From: Paenibacillus elgii NBRC 100335
GTDB taxonomy: Bacteria; Bacillota; Bacilli; Paenibacillales; NBRC-103111
NCBI RefSeq assembly: GCF_004000865.1
Contig: NZ_BIMB01000022.1
Coordinates: forward strand, 38,261-102,260
Length of the DNA stretch: 64,000 bases
Direction of reading: 5' to 3'
A program made the position numbers and the translations under genes. Shown in pieces: positions 50,367 through 57,752 of this stretch. The notes below the pieces were generated by a model, which was not told where the DNA came from, did no database searches, and was given only the letters and a program-made list of their open reading frames with translations. How positions within the stretch are numbered: the first letter of the stretch is position 1; each line of letters opens with the position of its first letter.

Positions 50367-50734
50367 GACGGGGTTCGCTCCTTTCGCTTCACGATCGCTT
50401 GCGCCACAAGTCCCGCCGAGAGCATGACGACGATCAGGCTGCTCACCAGCACGAGCATGATCGGTAAGCCGTTATCCCGCAGCAGCGACTGATATTGAAT
50501 CATCCCGGCCGCCGCAGGGATGAAGAACAGCAGCATTTCGGCCAACAGCCATTTGGCCCCCAGATCGATCCATTCGATCCGGATGATTTTCAGTTGTAAC
50601 AGCACAAATACAAGAATGATCCCAGGAATGCTCCCCGGTATCGGCAAATGAAGCAGAGCCGCCAGCCCGTTCAACAGCCAGGAAACGAGCACAAAAAAGA
50701 GCACCTGCCCCAAAGTTTTCACAAAAGCCGTCAT
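50363..50734 (-). CDS. CidA/LrgA family holin-like protein
   Basis: A 123-residue protein with four predicted helices: FFVLVSWLLNGLAALLHL, PGIILVFVLLQLKI, AEMLLFFIPAAAGMIQY and LVLVSSLIVVMLSAGLVAQAIV. The IPGSIPGIILVF block is typical of CidA/LrgA. AAAGGAG nine bases before this ATG is the ribosome site; an upstream alternative start would place that site inside the gene. It forms an operon with the LrgB-type gene and is divergent from a LysR regulator. Confidence 0.9.
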   Translation of the reverse strand: MTAFVKTLGQVLFFVLVSWLLNGLAALLHLPIPGSIPGIILVFVLLQLKIIRIEWIDLGAKWLLAEMLLFFIPAAAGMIQYQSLLRDNGLPIMLVLVSSLIVVMLSAGLVAQAIVKRKERTPS

Positions 50735-50760
50735 GTTGCACAGCTCCTTTCCATCCAAAG

Positions 50761-50789
50761 TTTACACCCCTTCCTTTCATAGGTAAAAT
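50761..50789 (+). promoter_or_regulatory. sigma-A promoter of the LysR regulator
   Basis: TTTACA and TAAAAT are separated by 17 bases, pointing to a start near 50796 and a leader of about 30-50 bases before the regulator gene. Confidence 0.7.
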
Positions 50790-50822
50790 GAATATATCGA
50801 ATTTCTTTCATTCCAATCGTCT

Positions 50823-51746
50823 ATGCAAAGGAGGTGCGCGGGCATCGATATCCGGCAGTTGGAGTATGTGCTGGAGATCATCCGGCACAGCAGCTTCACC
50901 AAAGCGGCCGAGGCGCTGCACATTACTCAGCCCACGATCAGCAAAGCGGTCAAAAATCTGGAGGAGGAGCTGGGCGTCCCGCTCTTCGTCCGCTCGGGCA
51001 AAACGCTGGAGCTAACCGACGCCGGCCAGCTTATTGCCGGTCAGGCGCAGGATGTCGTCCGTTCGTTCAAGCATCTGGAGCTGCAGCTCGGCGATTTGAC
51101 GAATTTCAAAAAAGGGCATATCCGGATCGGACTGCCGCCGATGGCGGGGGCGAGATTTTTCCCCGGCATTCTAAGCCGGTTTCGCGACACGTATCCGGGG
51201 CTCACGATCCAACTGGAGGAGGACGGCTCGGTCAAGCTGGCGGAAAAGGTAGAGGACGGCACGCTGGACGTCGGCGTGGTGCTTTTGCCGGTAGACGAGG
51301 GCGTTTTCGAATCGTATTCGTTCGTAAACGAACGCTTGCGGGCCGTGCTCCCTCCTGCCCACCCGTTGGCGGGCAAAAAAGAAGTCCGGCTGGTCGAGCT
51401 GCAGGATGAAGCTTTCATTTTGTTCCGGGAAGACTTTGCGCTGCACGAGCGGATTATCGAGGCTTGCGACGGCGTCGGCTTCCGGCCCCGGATCTGGTAC
51501 GAAAGCTCGCAGTGGGATTTTATCTATGAAATGGTCGCCGCGGGAATGGGCGTCGCCCTGCTGCCCGAAAGCATCTGCGGCATGCTCGACCCGAACCGCG
51601 TCGCCACGGTCACGCTGACCGACCCGGCCATTCCGTGGCATCTGGGCATGATTTGGCGGAAGGACCGCTACCTGTCGTTTGCCGCGCGGGAGTGGGTCCG
51701 CTTCTCGAAGGCGCATTTGACGAACCAAGGCAGGCCGTCTCTTTAA
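50823..51746 (+). CDS. LysR family regulator (CidR/YwbI-like)
   Basis: A LysR protein of about 300 residues. The N-terminal winged helix is QLEYVLEIIRHSSFTKAAEALHITQPTISKAVKNLEEELG-type, and the effector domain runs from about residue 95. It is divergent from the CidA/LrgB pair, as CidR is in Bacillus, and probably activates it in response to acetate or pyruvate. The start is odd: the only upstream ATG (50823) overlaps AAAGGAGG (50827-50834), while the position nine bases after that site is ATC (50844), exactly where relatives have the Met of MDIRQLEY. Initiation at ATC is possible; the ATG is annotated by convention. Confidence 0.85.
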   Translation: MQRRCAGIDIRQLEYVLEIIRHSSFTKAAEALHITQPTISKAVKNLEEELGVPLFVRSGKTLELTDAGQLIAGQAQDVVRSFKHLELQLGDLTNFKKGHIRIGLPPMAGARFFPGILSRFRDTYPGLTIQLEEDGSVKLAEKVEDGTLDVGVVLLPVDEGVFESYSFVNERLRAVLPPAHPLAGKKEVRLVELQDEAFILFREDFALHERIIEACDGVGFRPRIWYESSQWDFIYEMVAAGMGVALLPESICGMLDPNRVATVTLTDPAIPWHLGMIWRKDRYLSFAAREWVRFSKAHLTNQGRPSL

Positions 51747-51773
51747 ATCCATTTTCGGAAGGGGTACGTAAAT

Positions 51774-52766
51774 ATGGAACGATTTCGTGCACTCGTCGTG
51801 GACAAAACGGAGAATCAGTTTTCGGTAGGCGTACAATCGCTCAGCTTGGACGATTTGTCGGAAGGCGAGGTGCTCATTCGGGTCGCCTACTCCGGCGTCA
51901 ATTATAAGGACGGCTTGGCGGCAAGCCCGGAGGGCCGGGTGGTCCGCAGCTATCCCACCGTGCCAGGGATCGATCTCGCCGGGACGGTAGCCGCTTCAAC
52001 CGACCCGCGGTTTCGCGAAGGCGACGAGGTGCTGGCGACGAGCTATGAGCTTGGCGTCGGACATTCCGGCGGGTTTAGCGAATATGCGAGGGTTCCTGCC
52101 GATTGGGTGATCTCCCTGCCGAAAGGGTTAACCCACCGTGAGGCGATGATCCTCGGCACGTCGGGACTGACGGCGGCGCTGTCCATCCACCGCATGGAAG
52201 AGAACGGCTTGCGCCCCGAGAACGGCCCCGTGCTCGTCACCGGAGCGACCGGCGGCGTCGGAAGCCACGCCGTCTCGATGCTTGCGGCATCTGGGTACGA
52301 GGTCGCGGCCAGCACGGGAAAAGCGCAGGAGCATGACTACCTGCGTGTATTAGGAGCCGCTTCAATCCTCAACCGGGAAGAGCTGTACCCGGACGCGGTC
52401 AAGCCCTTGACCAAGGAACGATGGGCGGGCGCCGTCGATCCGGTAGGCGGAGCCGCGCTGCCGCATATTCTTAGCGCTATCCGCCATGGCGGCTCCGTGG
52501 CGCTTAGCGGACTGACCGGCGGCGCCGAATTTACGGCGGCCGTGTTCCCGTTCATTCTCCGCGGCGTGAACCTGCTCGGCATCGATTCCGCCTACTGCCC
52601 GATTCCGCTCAGGCAGCGGCTCTGGGAGCGGATGGCCTCGGATCTGAAGCCGCCGCGGCTCGAAGCGATGGTGCATGCGGAAACGACGCTCGACGAGCTA
52701 CCGGCCGCCCTGCAGCACATCCTGCAAAGCGGCGTTCGCGGGAAGGTCGTTGTGAAGCTGAAGTAA
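51774..52766 (+). CDS. acuI: acrylyl-CoA reductase type oxidoreductase (AcuI/YhdH family)
   Basis: A 330-residue MDR-family NADPH-dependent reductase. It has VAYSGVNYKDGLAA near residue 40, TSYELGVGHSGGFSEYARVPADWV, cofactor-binding VLVTGATGGVGSHAVSML (about residue 150) and VDPVGGAALPHILSAIRHGG, all hallmarks of AcuI/YhdH. These enzymes reduce acrylyl-CoA or related enoyl compounds and lack zinc ligands. GGAAGGGG precedes the ATG. It lies 27 bases after the LysR gene on the same strand, so read-through from the regulator promoter is likely. Confidence 0.9.
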   Translation: MERFRALVVDKTENQFSVGVQSLSLDDLSEGEVLIRVAYSGVNYKDGLAASPEGRVVRSYPTVPGIDLAGTVAASTDPRFREGDEVLATSYELGVGHSGGFSEYARVPADWVISLPKGLTHREAMILGTSGLTAALSIHRMEENGLRPENGPVLVTGATGGVGSHAVSMLAASGYEVAASTGKAQEHDYLRVLGAASILNREELYPDAVKPLTKERWAGAVDPVGGAALPHILSAIRHGGSVALSGLTGGAEFTAAVFPFILRGVNLLGIDSAYCPIPLRQRLWERMASDLKPPRLEAMVHAETTLDELPAALQHILQSGVRGKVVVKLK

Positions 52767-52785
52767 GCGGTCAGCAAGAGACGTG

Positions 52786-52822
52786 AAAAAGCCCGACCGG
52801 TCAACCCGGTCGGGCTCTTTGT
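52786..52822. terminator. bidirectional terminator between acuI and the nucleotidase gene
   Basis: AGCCCGACCGG pairs with CCGGTCGGGCT around TCAAC. CTCTTTG follows on the plus strand and TTTTTC on the minus strand. Confidence 0.9.
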
Positions 52823-52849
52823 ACGGCTGCAGCGTCAACTGCAAGCCGC

Positions 52850-54664
52850 TTATCCGGCGGCAGGAAGCTTGATCTTCTGACCCGGGAAAATGAGATCCGG
52901 ATTGCTGAGCTGATTCAGCTCCTGCAGCTTCTGCCACGTAGTGTTGTGCTTCCTGCCGATCTTCGACAGCGTATCGCCGGACTTCACGATATATACTCCG
53001 CCGTCTGTTGCTGCTGGAGCCGCCGGGGCGGGCTTTGCAGCTTCCGATGCCGGTGCTGGCGTCGGAGCCGGTACTGTTGGCGCCGGTGGTGCCGGTGGCG
53101 TTACCGTGTCGGATGCCTTTTTGACCGCGATGCGGCTTTCGACCTGCGGGTTCACTTCGCCCTTTTTCTGGAAATACTTGATCAACGATTCCTCCAGCGA
53201 AGAATAGTCGCCTGCAAGCGGGTAGTCCTTGAACATTTTGTAATCGTCTCCGCCTGCCGCCATAAAGTCGTTCGTCGCAAGCAAATACGTTTTGTTCGGG
53301 TCGATCGGCTGCCCTTTGACTTTGACCGCGGATACTCGCTTGCCTTTCGGCTGCGCAGGGTCGAGCTCGAAGGTAACGCCGCCGACCTGCGGGAAGCCGC
53401 CCAGCGGTTCCGGATAAGCGGATACGCCGTGCTCAAGAGCGGCGACGATATCGGAGCCCTTTACTTTTTTCGTCTGAATGTAGTTGCCGAACGGCAGAAC
53501 GGTAATGACCTGCCCCTTCGTAATCGGGCCTGCGGCGATCGAATCGCGGATACCGCCGCCGTTCGTGATAGCAACGTCGGCACCCGTTTCGTCGATCATC
53601 GCGTCGGCAATCAGGTTGCCGAGGTTCGACTCGCCCTTGCGTACGACTTCGCGGTCCCCAACCAGCTTGACGGAGGTGGCGCCCACTTTTTGCTGCAGCA
53701 CCTTCTCCTGCTCTTTTTTCACGGAGTTAATAATGTCCAGAACGGCCGCGTCGCCCGGCGTTTTGTCGTCGTCGGCGGCTTTTTTCGTAATCAGACCGGA
53801 CACCTTGTCCTTCAGCTTCCCGTTCTCGAACGTCAGGTCGACGCGTCCGAATTGCTTAAGGTACTCGCCGGTCTGGGCGATCAGCACGTTGCCGACCTTC
53901 ATGCCCGTATCCAGCTTCGTATGGCTGTGTCCGTCGATGATGACGTCGATGTCCGGTACCTGCTCGGCCACCTTGATGCTCGTGTCAATGCTGGACTTGT
54001 CGACTCCGAGATGCGTCACCGCAATGATCGCGTCAACCTTGCCTTTCAGTTCGCCCACAATCGCCTTCGCCTCGACGGCAGGGTCTGTGAACGTGAGGCC
54101 CGCGACGTTGTTCGGATGCGTTTTATAAGCGGTTTCAGGCGTAGTCAGGCCGAAAATGCCCAGCTTGATGCCGTCCACTTCCTTGATCACGTAAGGCTCC
54201 AAAATGCGGGTGCCGTCCGCTTTTTTCGTATTGGCGCTCAGTACGGGGAATTTGGCTTTGCCCGCCAGCTCCTTAAGCCGCTCGTAGCCGTAGTTGAAAT
54301 CGTGATTACCCGCGGCCATCGCGCTGTACCCCACGGCATTCATGATGTTGACGATGCTTTCGCCGCGTACCAGATTCGCAACCGTTTGCCCGTGGAACGT
54401 ATCACCGGCATCCAGTATGAGCGAGTTCGGGTTCGTTTTCGCATATTCCTTGATCATCGCGGCCATTTTGGCGAAGCCGATCCCTTCCTTGCTTTCGTCA
54501 ACCCGGGAATGCGTATCGTTCGTATGGAACAGCGTAACTTTCGTCGTGCCCTTCTTGCCGCCGGTATTCCCCACCGACGTTTCCGCCGCCGCTGCCGGGG
54601 CTGCCGCCGATACGAGCATAAGCGCAGCCAGCGCCGGGGACATCCATTTTTTCCAACCCTTCAT
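52850..54664 (-). CDS. secreted 5'-nucleotidase/2',3'-cyclic phosphodiesterase-type protein with C-terminal LysM
   Basis: A 604-residue exported metallophosphoesterase. The signal peptide spans residues 1-27 (cleavage after AAAA). Metal ligands appear as FHTNDTHSR (Asp50, His52), LILDAGDTFHG, AGNHDF (119-123) and IDGHSHT. The 5'-nucleotidase C-terminal domain carries the substrate loop ITNGGGIRDSI. A Pro/Ala/Thr-rich linker leads to one LysM domain (about residue 557 on, YIVKSGDTLSKIGRKHNTT), which would hold the enzyme on peptidoglycan. It releases phosphate and nucleosides from extracellular nucleotides. GGGAGGAG precedes the ATG. Confidence 0.93.
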   Translation of the reverse strand: MKGWKKWMSPALAALMLVSAAAPAAAAETSVGNTGGKKGTTKVTLFHTNDTHSRVDESKEGIGFAKMAAMIKEYAKTNPNSLILDAGDTFHGQTVANLVRGESIVNIMNAVGYSAMAAGNHDFNYGYERLKELAGKAKFPVLSANTKKADGTRILEPYVIKEVDGIKLGIFGLTTPETAYKTHPNNVAGLTFTDPAVEAKAIVGELKGKVDAIIAVTHLGVDKSSIDTSIKVAEQVPDIDVIIDGHSHTKLDTGMKVGNVLIAQTGEYLKQFGRVDLTFENGKLKDKVSGLITKKAADDDKTPGDAAVLDIINSVKKEQEKVLQQKVGATSVKLVGDREVVRKGESNLGNLIADAMIDETGADVAITNGGGIRDSIAAGPITKGQVITVLPFGNYIQTKKVKGSDIVAALEHGVSAYPEPLGGFPQVGGVTFELDPAQPKGKRVSAVKVKGQPIDPNKTYLLATNDFMAAGGDDYKMFKDYPLAGDYSSLEESLIKYFQKKGEVNPQVESRIAVKKASDTVTPPAPPAPTVPAPTPAPASEAAKPAPAAPAATDGGVYIVKSGDTLSKIGRKHNTTWQKLQELNQLSNPDLIFPGQKIKLPAAG

Positions 54665-54816
54665 TCGAAGCTTCTCCTCCCAAATTGAACCAGTTTGGCA
54701 TGTCCCTCTTAGTTTAGCACAGATATATAAATGGAAATCCTGCCCTGTGTAAACTTTTCGTAAATTCCAACGGTTCGATGTCGGAAGTCAACTCCGGCGC
54801 CAGCTTTAAAACGAGA

Positions 54817-54845
54817 TTGAGTTTTTTCAATTGGTATCATACAAT
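54817..54845 (+). promoter_or_regulatory. sigma-A promoter of the polysaccharide deacetylase gene
   Basis: TTGAGT and TACAAT are separated by 17 bases, 40 bases before the start codon. Confidence 0.75.
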
Positions 54846-54884
54846 GAAAATGCTTAATTTTTGGCAAAAAGGGGATCGCAGCAC

Positions 54885-55748
54885 ATGTTTGGATGGTTGG
54901 CAAAAGGCTTGCTCGCAGGCTGCATCGCAGTCGGAGTGATCGCCGGTTCGGTTTATCAATGGGGCAGCTATCCGTATGCGGATCAGGTCGCGGTGCTGGC
55001 CTATCATCATTTGGACAATACGGATCAGAGCAACGTCACGATCACGCCGGAGCTGTTCCGCAAGCAAATCAGCTTTTTGAAGGAAAAAGGATACCATTTT
55101 CTGACGCTGTCGGAATTCCGCGAATTCATGAACGGCAAGGATGTGCCTCGGCAATCGGTGCTGGTTACGTTCGACGATGGCTACGAAAGCTTCTATACGT
55201 ACGGGTACCCTGTGCTCAAGGAGCTTGGCATACCGGCGGTCAATTTTGTCGTGACCAAGGACCTGGCCGATCCGAAGGCGCCCGCCCTGACGGCTTTATC
55301 CGAGGAGCAAATCCGGCAGATGGCCTCGGAAACGGACTTTATCGATTTTCAATGTCATTCGCACGACCTGCACCAAAAAGTGGACGGTAATCCGCTGCTC
55401 ACCAGCCTGCTGCATACGGAGGGCCGAATTGAAACGGTTGCCGAATATGGCGACCGGATTCTGAAAGATACCCGGGCTTGCGCCAGCCGGCTCCACGCCC
55501 TTCATCTGCAGGAAGTGGATATGTACGCCTACCCTTACGGCATGTACGATCAGCAGGCATCGGATCTGGTCCGGCAGGCCGGGATTCGCTACGCGTTTAC
55601 GGTAAAAAGCGGCATGGTGACGCAGAAGGACGACGTGATGCAAATTCCGCGCATCAATGCCGGGAATCCGAGCATTACGCCGGAAAAGCTGCACCGTACG
55701 ATCATGCGCCGCGCCGTGAAGAAGCAGCTGTCCTGGTTGACCCGCTAG
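54885..55748 (+). CDS. membrane-anchored polysaccharide deacetylase (NodB homology)
   Basis: A 287-residue protein with an N-terminal signal anchor (LAKGLLAGCIAVGVIAGSVYQW) and one NodB/CE4 domain. Motif 1 is VLVTFDDGYES (about residue 95), motif 2 is FQCHSHDLHQ (metal-binding His-x3-His type) and motif 3 is DMYAYPYGMYD. The opening VAVLAYHHLDN is typical of PgaB/IcaB- and YxkH-like enzymes. It should remove N-acetyl groups from a cell-wall or surface glycan outside the membrane. AAAAGGGG before this ATG sets the start; an upstream TTG overlaps the ribosome site. Confidence 0.9.
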   Translation: MFGWLAKGLLAGCIAVGVIAGSVYQWGSYPYADQVAVLAYHHLDNTDQSNVTITPELFRKQISFLKEKGYHFLTLSEFREFMNGKDVPRQSVLVTFDDGYESFYTYGYPVLKELGIPAVNFVVTKDLADPKAPALTALSEEQIRQMASETDFIDFQCHSHDLHQKVDGNPLLTSLLHTEGRIETVAEYGDRILKDTRACASRLHALHLQEVDMYAYPYGMYDQQASDLVRQAGIRYAFTVKSGMVTQKDDVMQIPRINAGNPSITPEKLHRTIMRRAVKKQLSWLTR

Positions 55749-55822
55749 GAATAAGGCGAGGTAGCGGCGGAACGAGAGCGCAGCGTTTCGCTTCCGCGCC
55801 TTCCTTGCGGCCAACTCACCGG

Positions 55823-56548
55823 TCAAGAAATCAACTTGGCGATGGCAAAAGCGATTCCGGCCGCCACCCCTCCTACCAAAGCGGTCTGCCAAGCACTTTT
55901 GCCGGGTCTTGAACCGGTGAATCTTCCTTTCACATACCCAAATACAAAAAGCGCAATTAAGGTAACGATCACGGAAATGACGAGCGCCGCGTTGGCATGT
56001 TGAACAAACAGGTAGGGGGATAAAGGAATTATGCCTCCTGCAATGTAAGACAAGCCGATCGTTAGGGAGCTGTTCCGCGCCCTCTTCGGTTCGGGCTCCT
56101 CAAGTCCCAGTTCGTATTTCATCATGAAATTCACCCAACGGTCGGAATCCTGGCTGATCGCATCCACTGCGGATTGGACGGTTTCTTCGGGAAGGCTCCA
56201 TTGCCGCAGGATGTCCGCAACCTCCTCCCTCTCCCGGTCCGGAAGCTCCCTGATTTCCCGCCGTTCGCGTTCCAATTCCGCCAGATAATGTTCCCGATCC
56301 GTTCGGGCCGCCAAATATCCGCCTAGCCCCATCGCAATCGACCCCGCCGCGATCTCCGCCACTCCTGCAATGACCACCAGCCCTGTATTGGAGACGGTTC
56401 CGGATAAACCGGCCGCCAAGGCAAAAGGGACGGTCAGTCCGTCCGCCATGCCGATGACAATATCCCGAATGAGATCCGGCGCCATAAAATGTTCTTCCTT
56501 ATGCTGCCCTTGTGTCGTCTCGTCCTGATTCTGCCGCAATGGTTTCAT
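55823..56548 (-). CDS. VIT1/CCC1 family iron/manganese transporter
   Basis: A 241-residue membrane protein of the VIT/CCC1 family. After DLIRDIVIGMADGLTVPFALAAGLSG (helix 1) and AGVAEIAAGSIAMGLGGYLAA (helix 2) comes a long acidic cytoplasmic segment (LERERREIRELPDREREEVA), which binds metal in VIT1. Three further helices follow at the C-terminus. Members move Fe2+ or Mn2+ out of the cytosol by proton exchange. AAGGTGGGG precedes this ATG; a GTG two codons earlier is possible. It is divergent from the redox operon next door, which suggests a shared metal theme. Confidence 0.9.
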   Translation of the reverse strand: MKPLRQNQDETTQGQHKEEHFMAPDLIRDIVIGMADGLTVPFALAAGLSGTVSNTGLVVIAGVAEIAAGSIAMGLGGYLAARTDREHYLAELERERREIRELPDREREEVADILRQWSLPEETVQSAVDAISQDSDRWVNFMMKYELGLEEPEPKRARNSSLTIGLSYIAGGIIPLSPYLFVQHANAALVISVIVTLIALFVFGYVKGRFTGSRPGKSAWQTALVGGVAAGIAFAIAKLIS

Positions 56549-56625
56549 CCCCACCTTCGGACAAATATGGAATAAAGGCCCGCCCGCTCACGAGCGTTCC
56601 GCATGTTTTCCATAGTATGGACGAG

Positions 56626-56655
56626 TCGCTTTTCAAATATGAAGCTCGCTTTTCA
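56626..56655 (+). promoter_or_regulatory. OmpR-type direct repeats before the redox operon
   Basis: TCGCTTTTCA occurs at 56626-56635 and again at 56646-56655, exactly 20 bases (two helical turns) apart. A TAAAAT -10 element follows at 56678-56683 with only a poor -35, the layout of a promoter that needs an OmpR-family activator. The operon encodes such a regulator. Confidence 0.6.
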
Positions 56656-56717
56656 GTTGTTTTTCATTCTTGGGCGGTAAAATTCAAACTAAACCTTACA
56701 AAACAAGGAAGGGTGTT

Positions 56718-57335
56718 ATGAACAAGAAGGCTGTCCAATTCGCTTCGATCGTTTTGTTTGTCGCTTTAACCGCCGCTTACTTCCCAACTGCTTTCGTGTC
56801 CGCGGATCAGAAAGACAGGCAAAAGAATCGCTATGAGCGAGCCGAACATGAGGCGCACGAGCAGAAGGAGCACAATGAACAAGAGCATACCGAAAAAAAA
56901 GGAAAGCGAAAAAGCACTCCGGCACAGACGCCGGCACCGGCCCCCATAACCGCTGCACCCGCCGCTTCCGCCGGGTTTTCGGATAACGAAAAGGCGACCT
57001 TGGCTTTGCCCGACGGCAATTCGGTCTCCGGCACTATTCGCCTCAAGCAAGGGGAATTGTTTATCCCGCTGAATTCGGTTCTTGAAGCGCTCCAAGTTCC
57101 CTTTGTTATTTATCCGAAAGGGACCATCTTAGAAGGCTTCGCGAATGGCAAGCAATTCATTTTTCATGCGGACAAACGAACTGTGTATGCAGACGGACAA
57201 AGGAAAACAACCGCGGCCGCCGTTTTTGCCGAGTCCAATCAATTTTATGTGCCCTTGCAAAGCGCCGCCGACGTGCTGGGATACAGCGCGGTCGTCCTTC
57301 CGCAAAACCAGCGGATTGAATTTCAAGTGAGGTGA
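56718..57335 (+). CDS. exported protein with His/Glu-rich segment and copper-amine-oxidase-N-like domain
   Basis: A 205-residue exported protein. The signal peptide or anchor is IVLFVALTAAYFPTAFVSA (residues about 10-29). Residues 35-65 are highly charged with many His (EHEAHEQKEHNEQEHTEK), a plausible metal-binding region. After a Pro/Ala linker, residues 95-205 resemble the stalk domain of CuAO_N1 proteins (LFIPLNSVLEALQVPFVIY, FYVPLQSAADVLGYSAVV). GAAGGG precedes the ATG. It is the first gene of the six-gene operon. Its function is unknown; a metal-handling or structural role outside the cell is inference. Confidence 0.75.
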   Translation: MNKKAVQFASIVLFVALTAAYFPTAFVSADQKDRQKNRYERAEHEAHEQKEHNEQEHTEKKGKRKSTPAQTPAPAPITAAPAASAGFSDNEKATLALPDGNSVSGTIRLKQGELFIPLNSVLEALQVPFVIYPKGTILEGFANGKQFIFHADKRTVYADGQRKTTAAAVFAESNQFYVPLQSAADVLGYSAVVLPQNQRIEFQVR

Positions 57336-57339
57336 TGAA

Positions 57340-57750
57340 ATGGCTGTGCGAAAATGGCCAAAATGGGTGGTAGGAATTTCTAGCGTCGTATCGTTTACCG
57401 GGTTCTTATACGCAACCCAAAGCCAACAGGAACCGAAAAAACCGCTCCCTGCCTCCGCTTCAAACGGACTTGACGCATCCGGAACCGCTGCGGCGGCCGC
57501 GGGCGCTGCCGAGAGCACCTTGCAGACCGCTAACACAAGCGCCAGGCTTTTTCTATATACCCCTGACTCTATGCAGCAAATAGCGAAAATGTCTGACGCC
57601 GACAAGTCGGAGAGAGAGAAGCTGCTGGAACAGTTGAATTGGGAAGCGGACCCGAGCGCAGAAATTACGCTCACTGCACCAGCAAAGAAGAGTGCCGATC
57701 AAGCGGTAGCGTCAACACCGGCAAGCGCCAGAAAAACGAGAAGGTCCTAG
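57340..57750 (+). CDS. membrane-anchored hypothetical protein, 136 aa
   Basis: GAGGTGATGA precedes the ATG, only four bases after the previous gene. One N-terminal helix (WVVGISSVVSFTGFLYAT, about residues 9-26) anchors an extracytoplasmic tail rich in Ala, Ser and Pro, with a helical middle (MSDADKSEREKLLEQLNWE) and a basic end (SARKTRRS). The segment DASGTAAAA (about 45-53) faintly recalls ApbE flavinylation sites but lacks their full pattern. I do not recognise a family. Position before apbE suggests a part in the same process. Confidence 0.65.
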   Translation: MAVRKWPKWVVGISSVVSFTGFLYATQSQQEPKKPLPASASNGLDASGTAAAAAGAAESTLQTANTSARLFLYTPDSMQQIAKMSDADKSEREKLLEQLNWEADPSAEITLTAPAKKSADQAVASTPASARKTRRS

Positions 57751-57752
57751 CG

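Noticed and set aside
52946..54688. 580-codon open frame on the plus strand opposite the 5'-nucleotidase
   Set aside because: It is antisense to a gene with intact catalytic motifs and shows the typical Arg/Val/Phe-rich shadow composition.
55760..55800. Hairpin after the polysaccharide deacetylase gene as a terminator
   Set aside because: The stem is imperfect and there is no T run on either strand.
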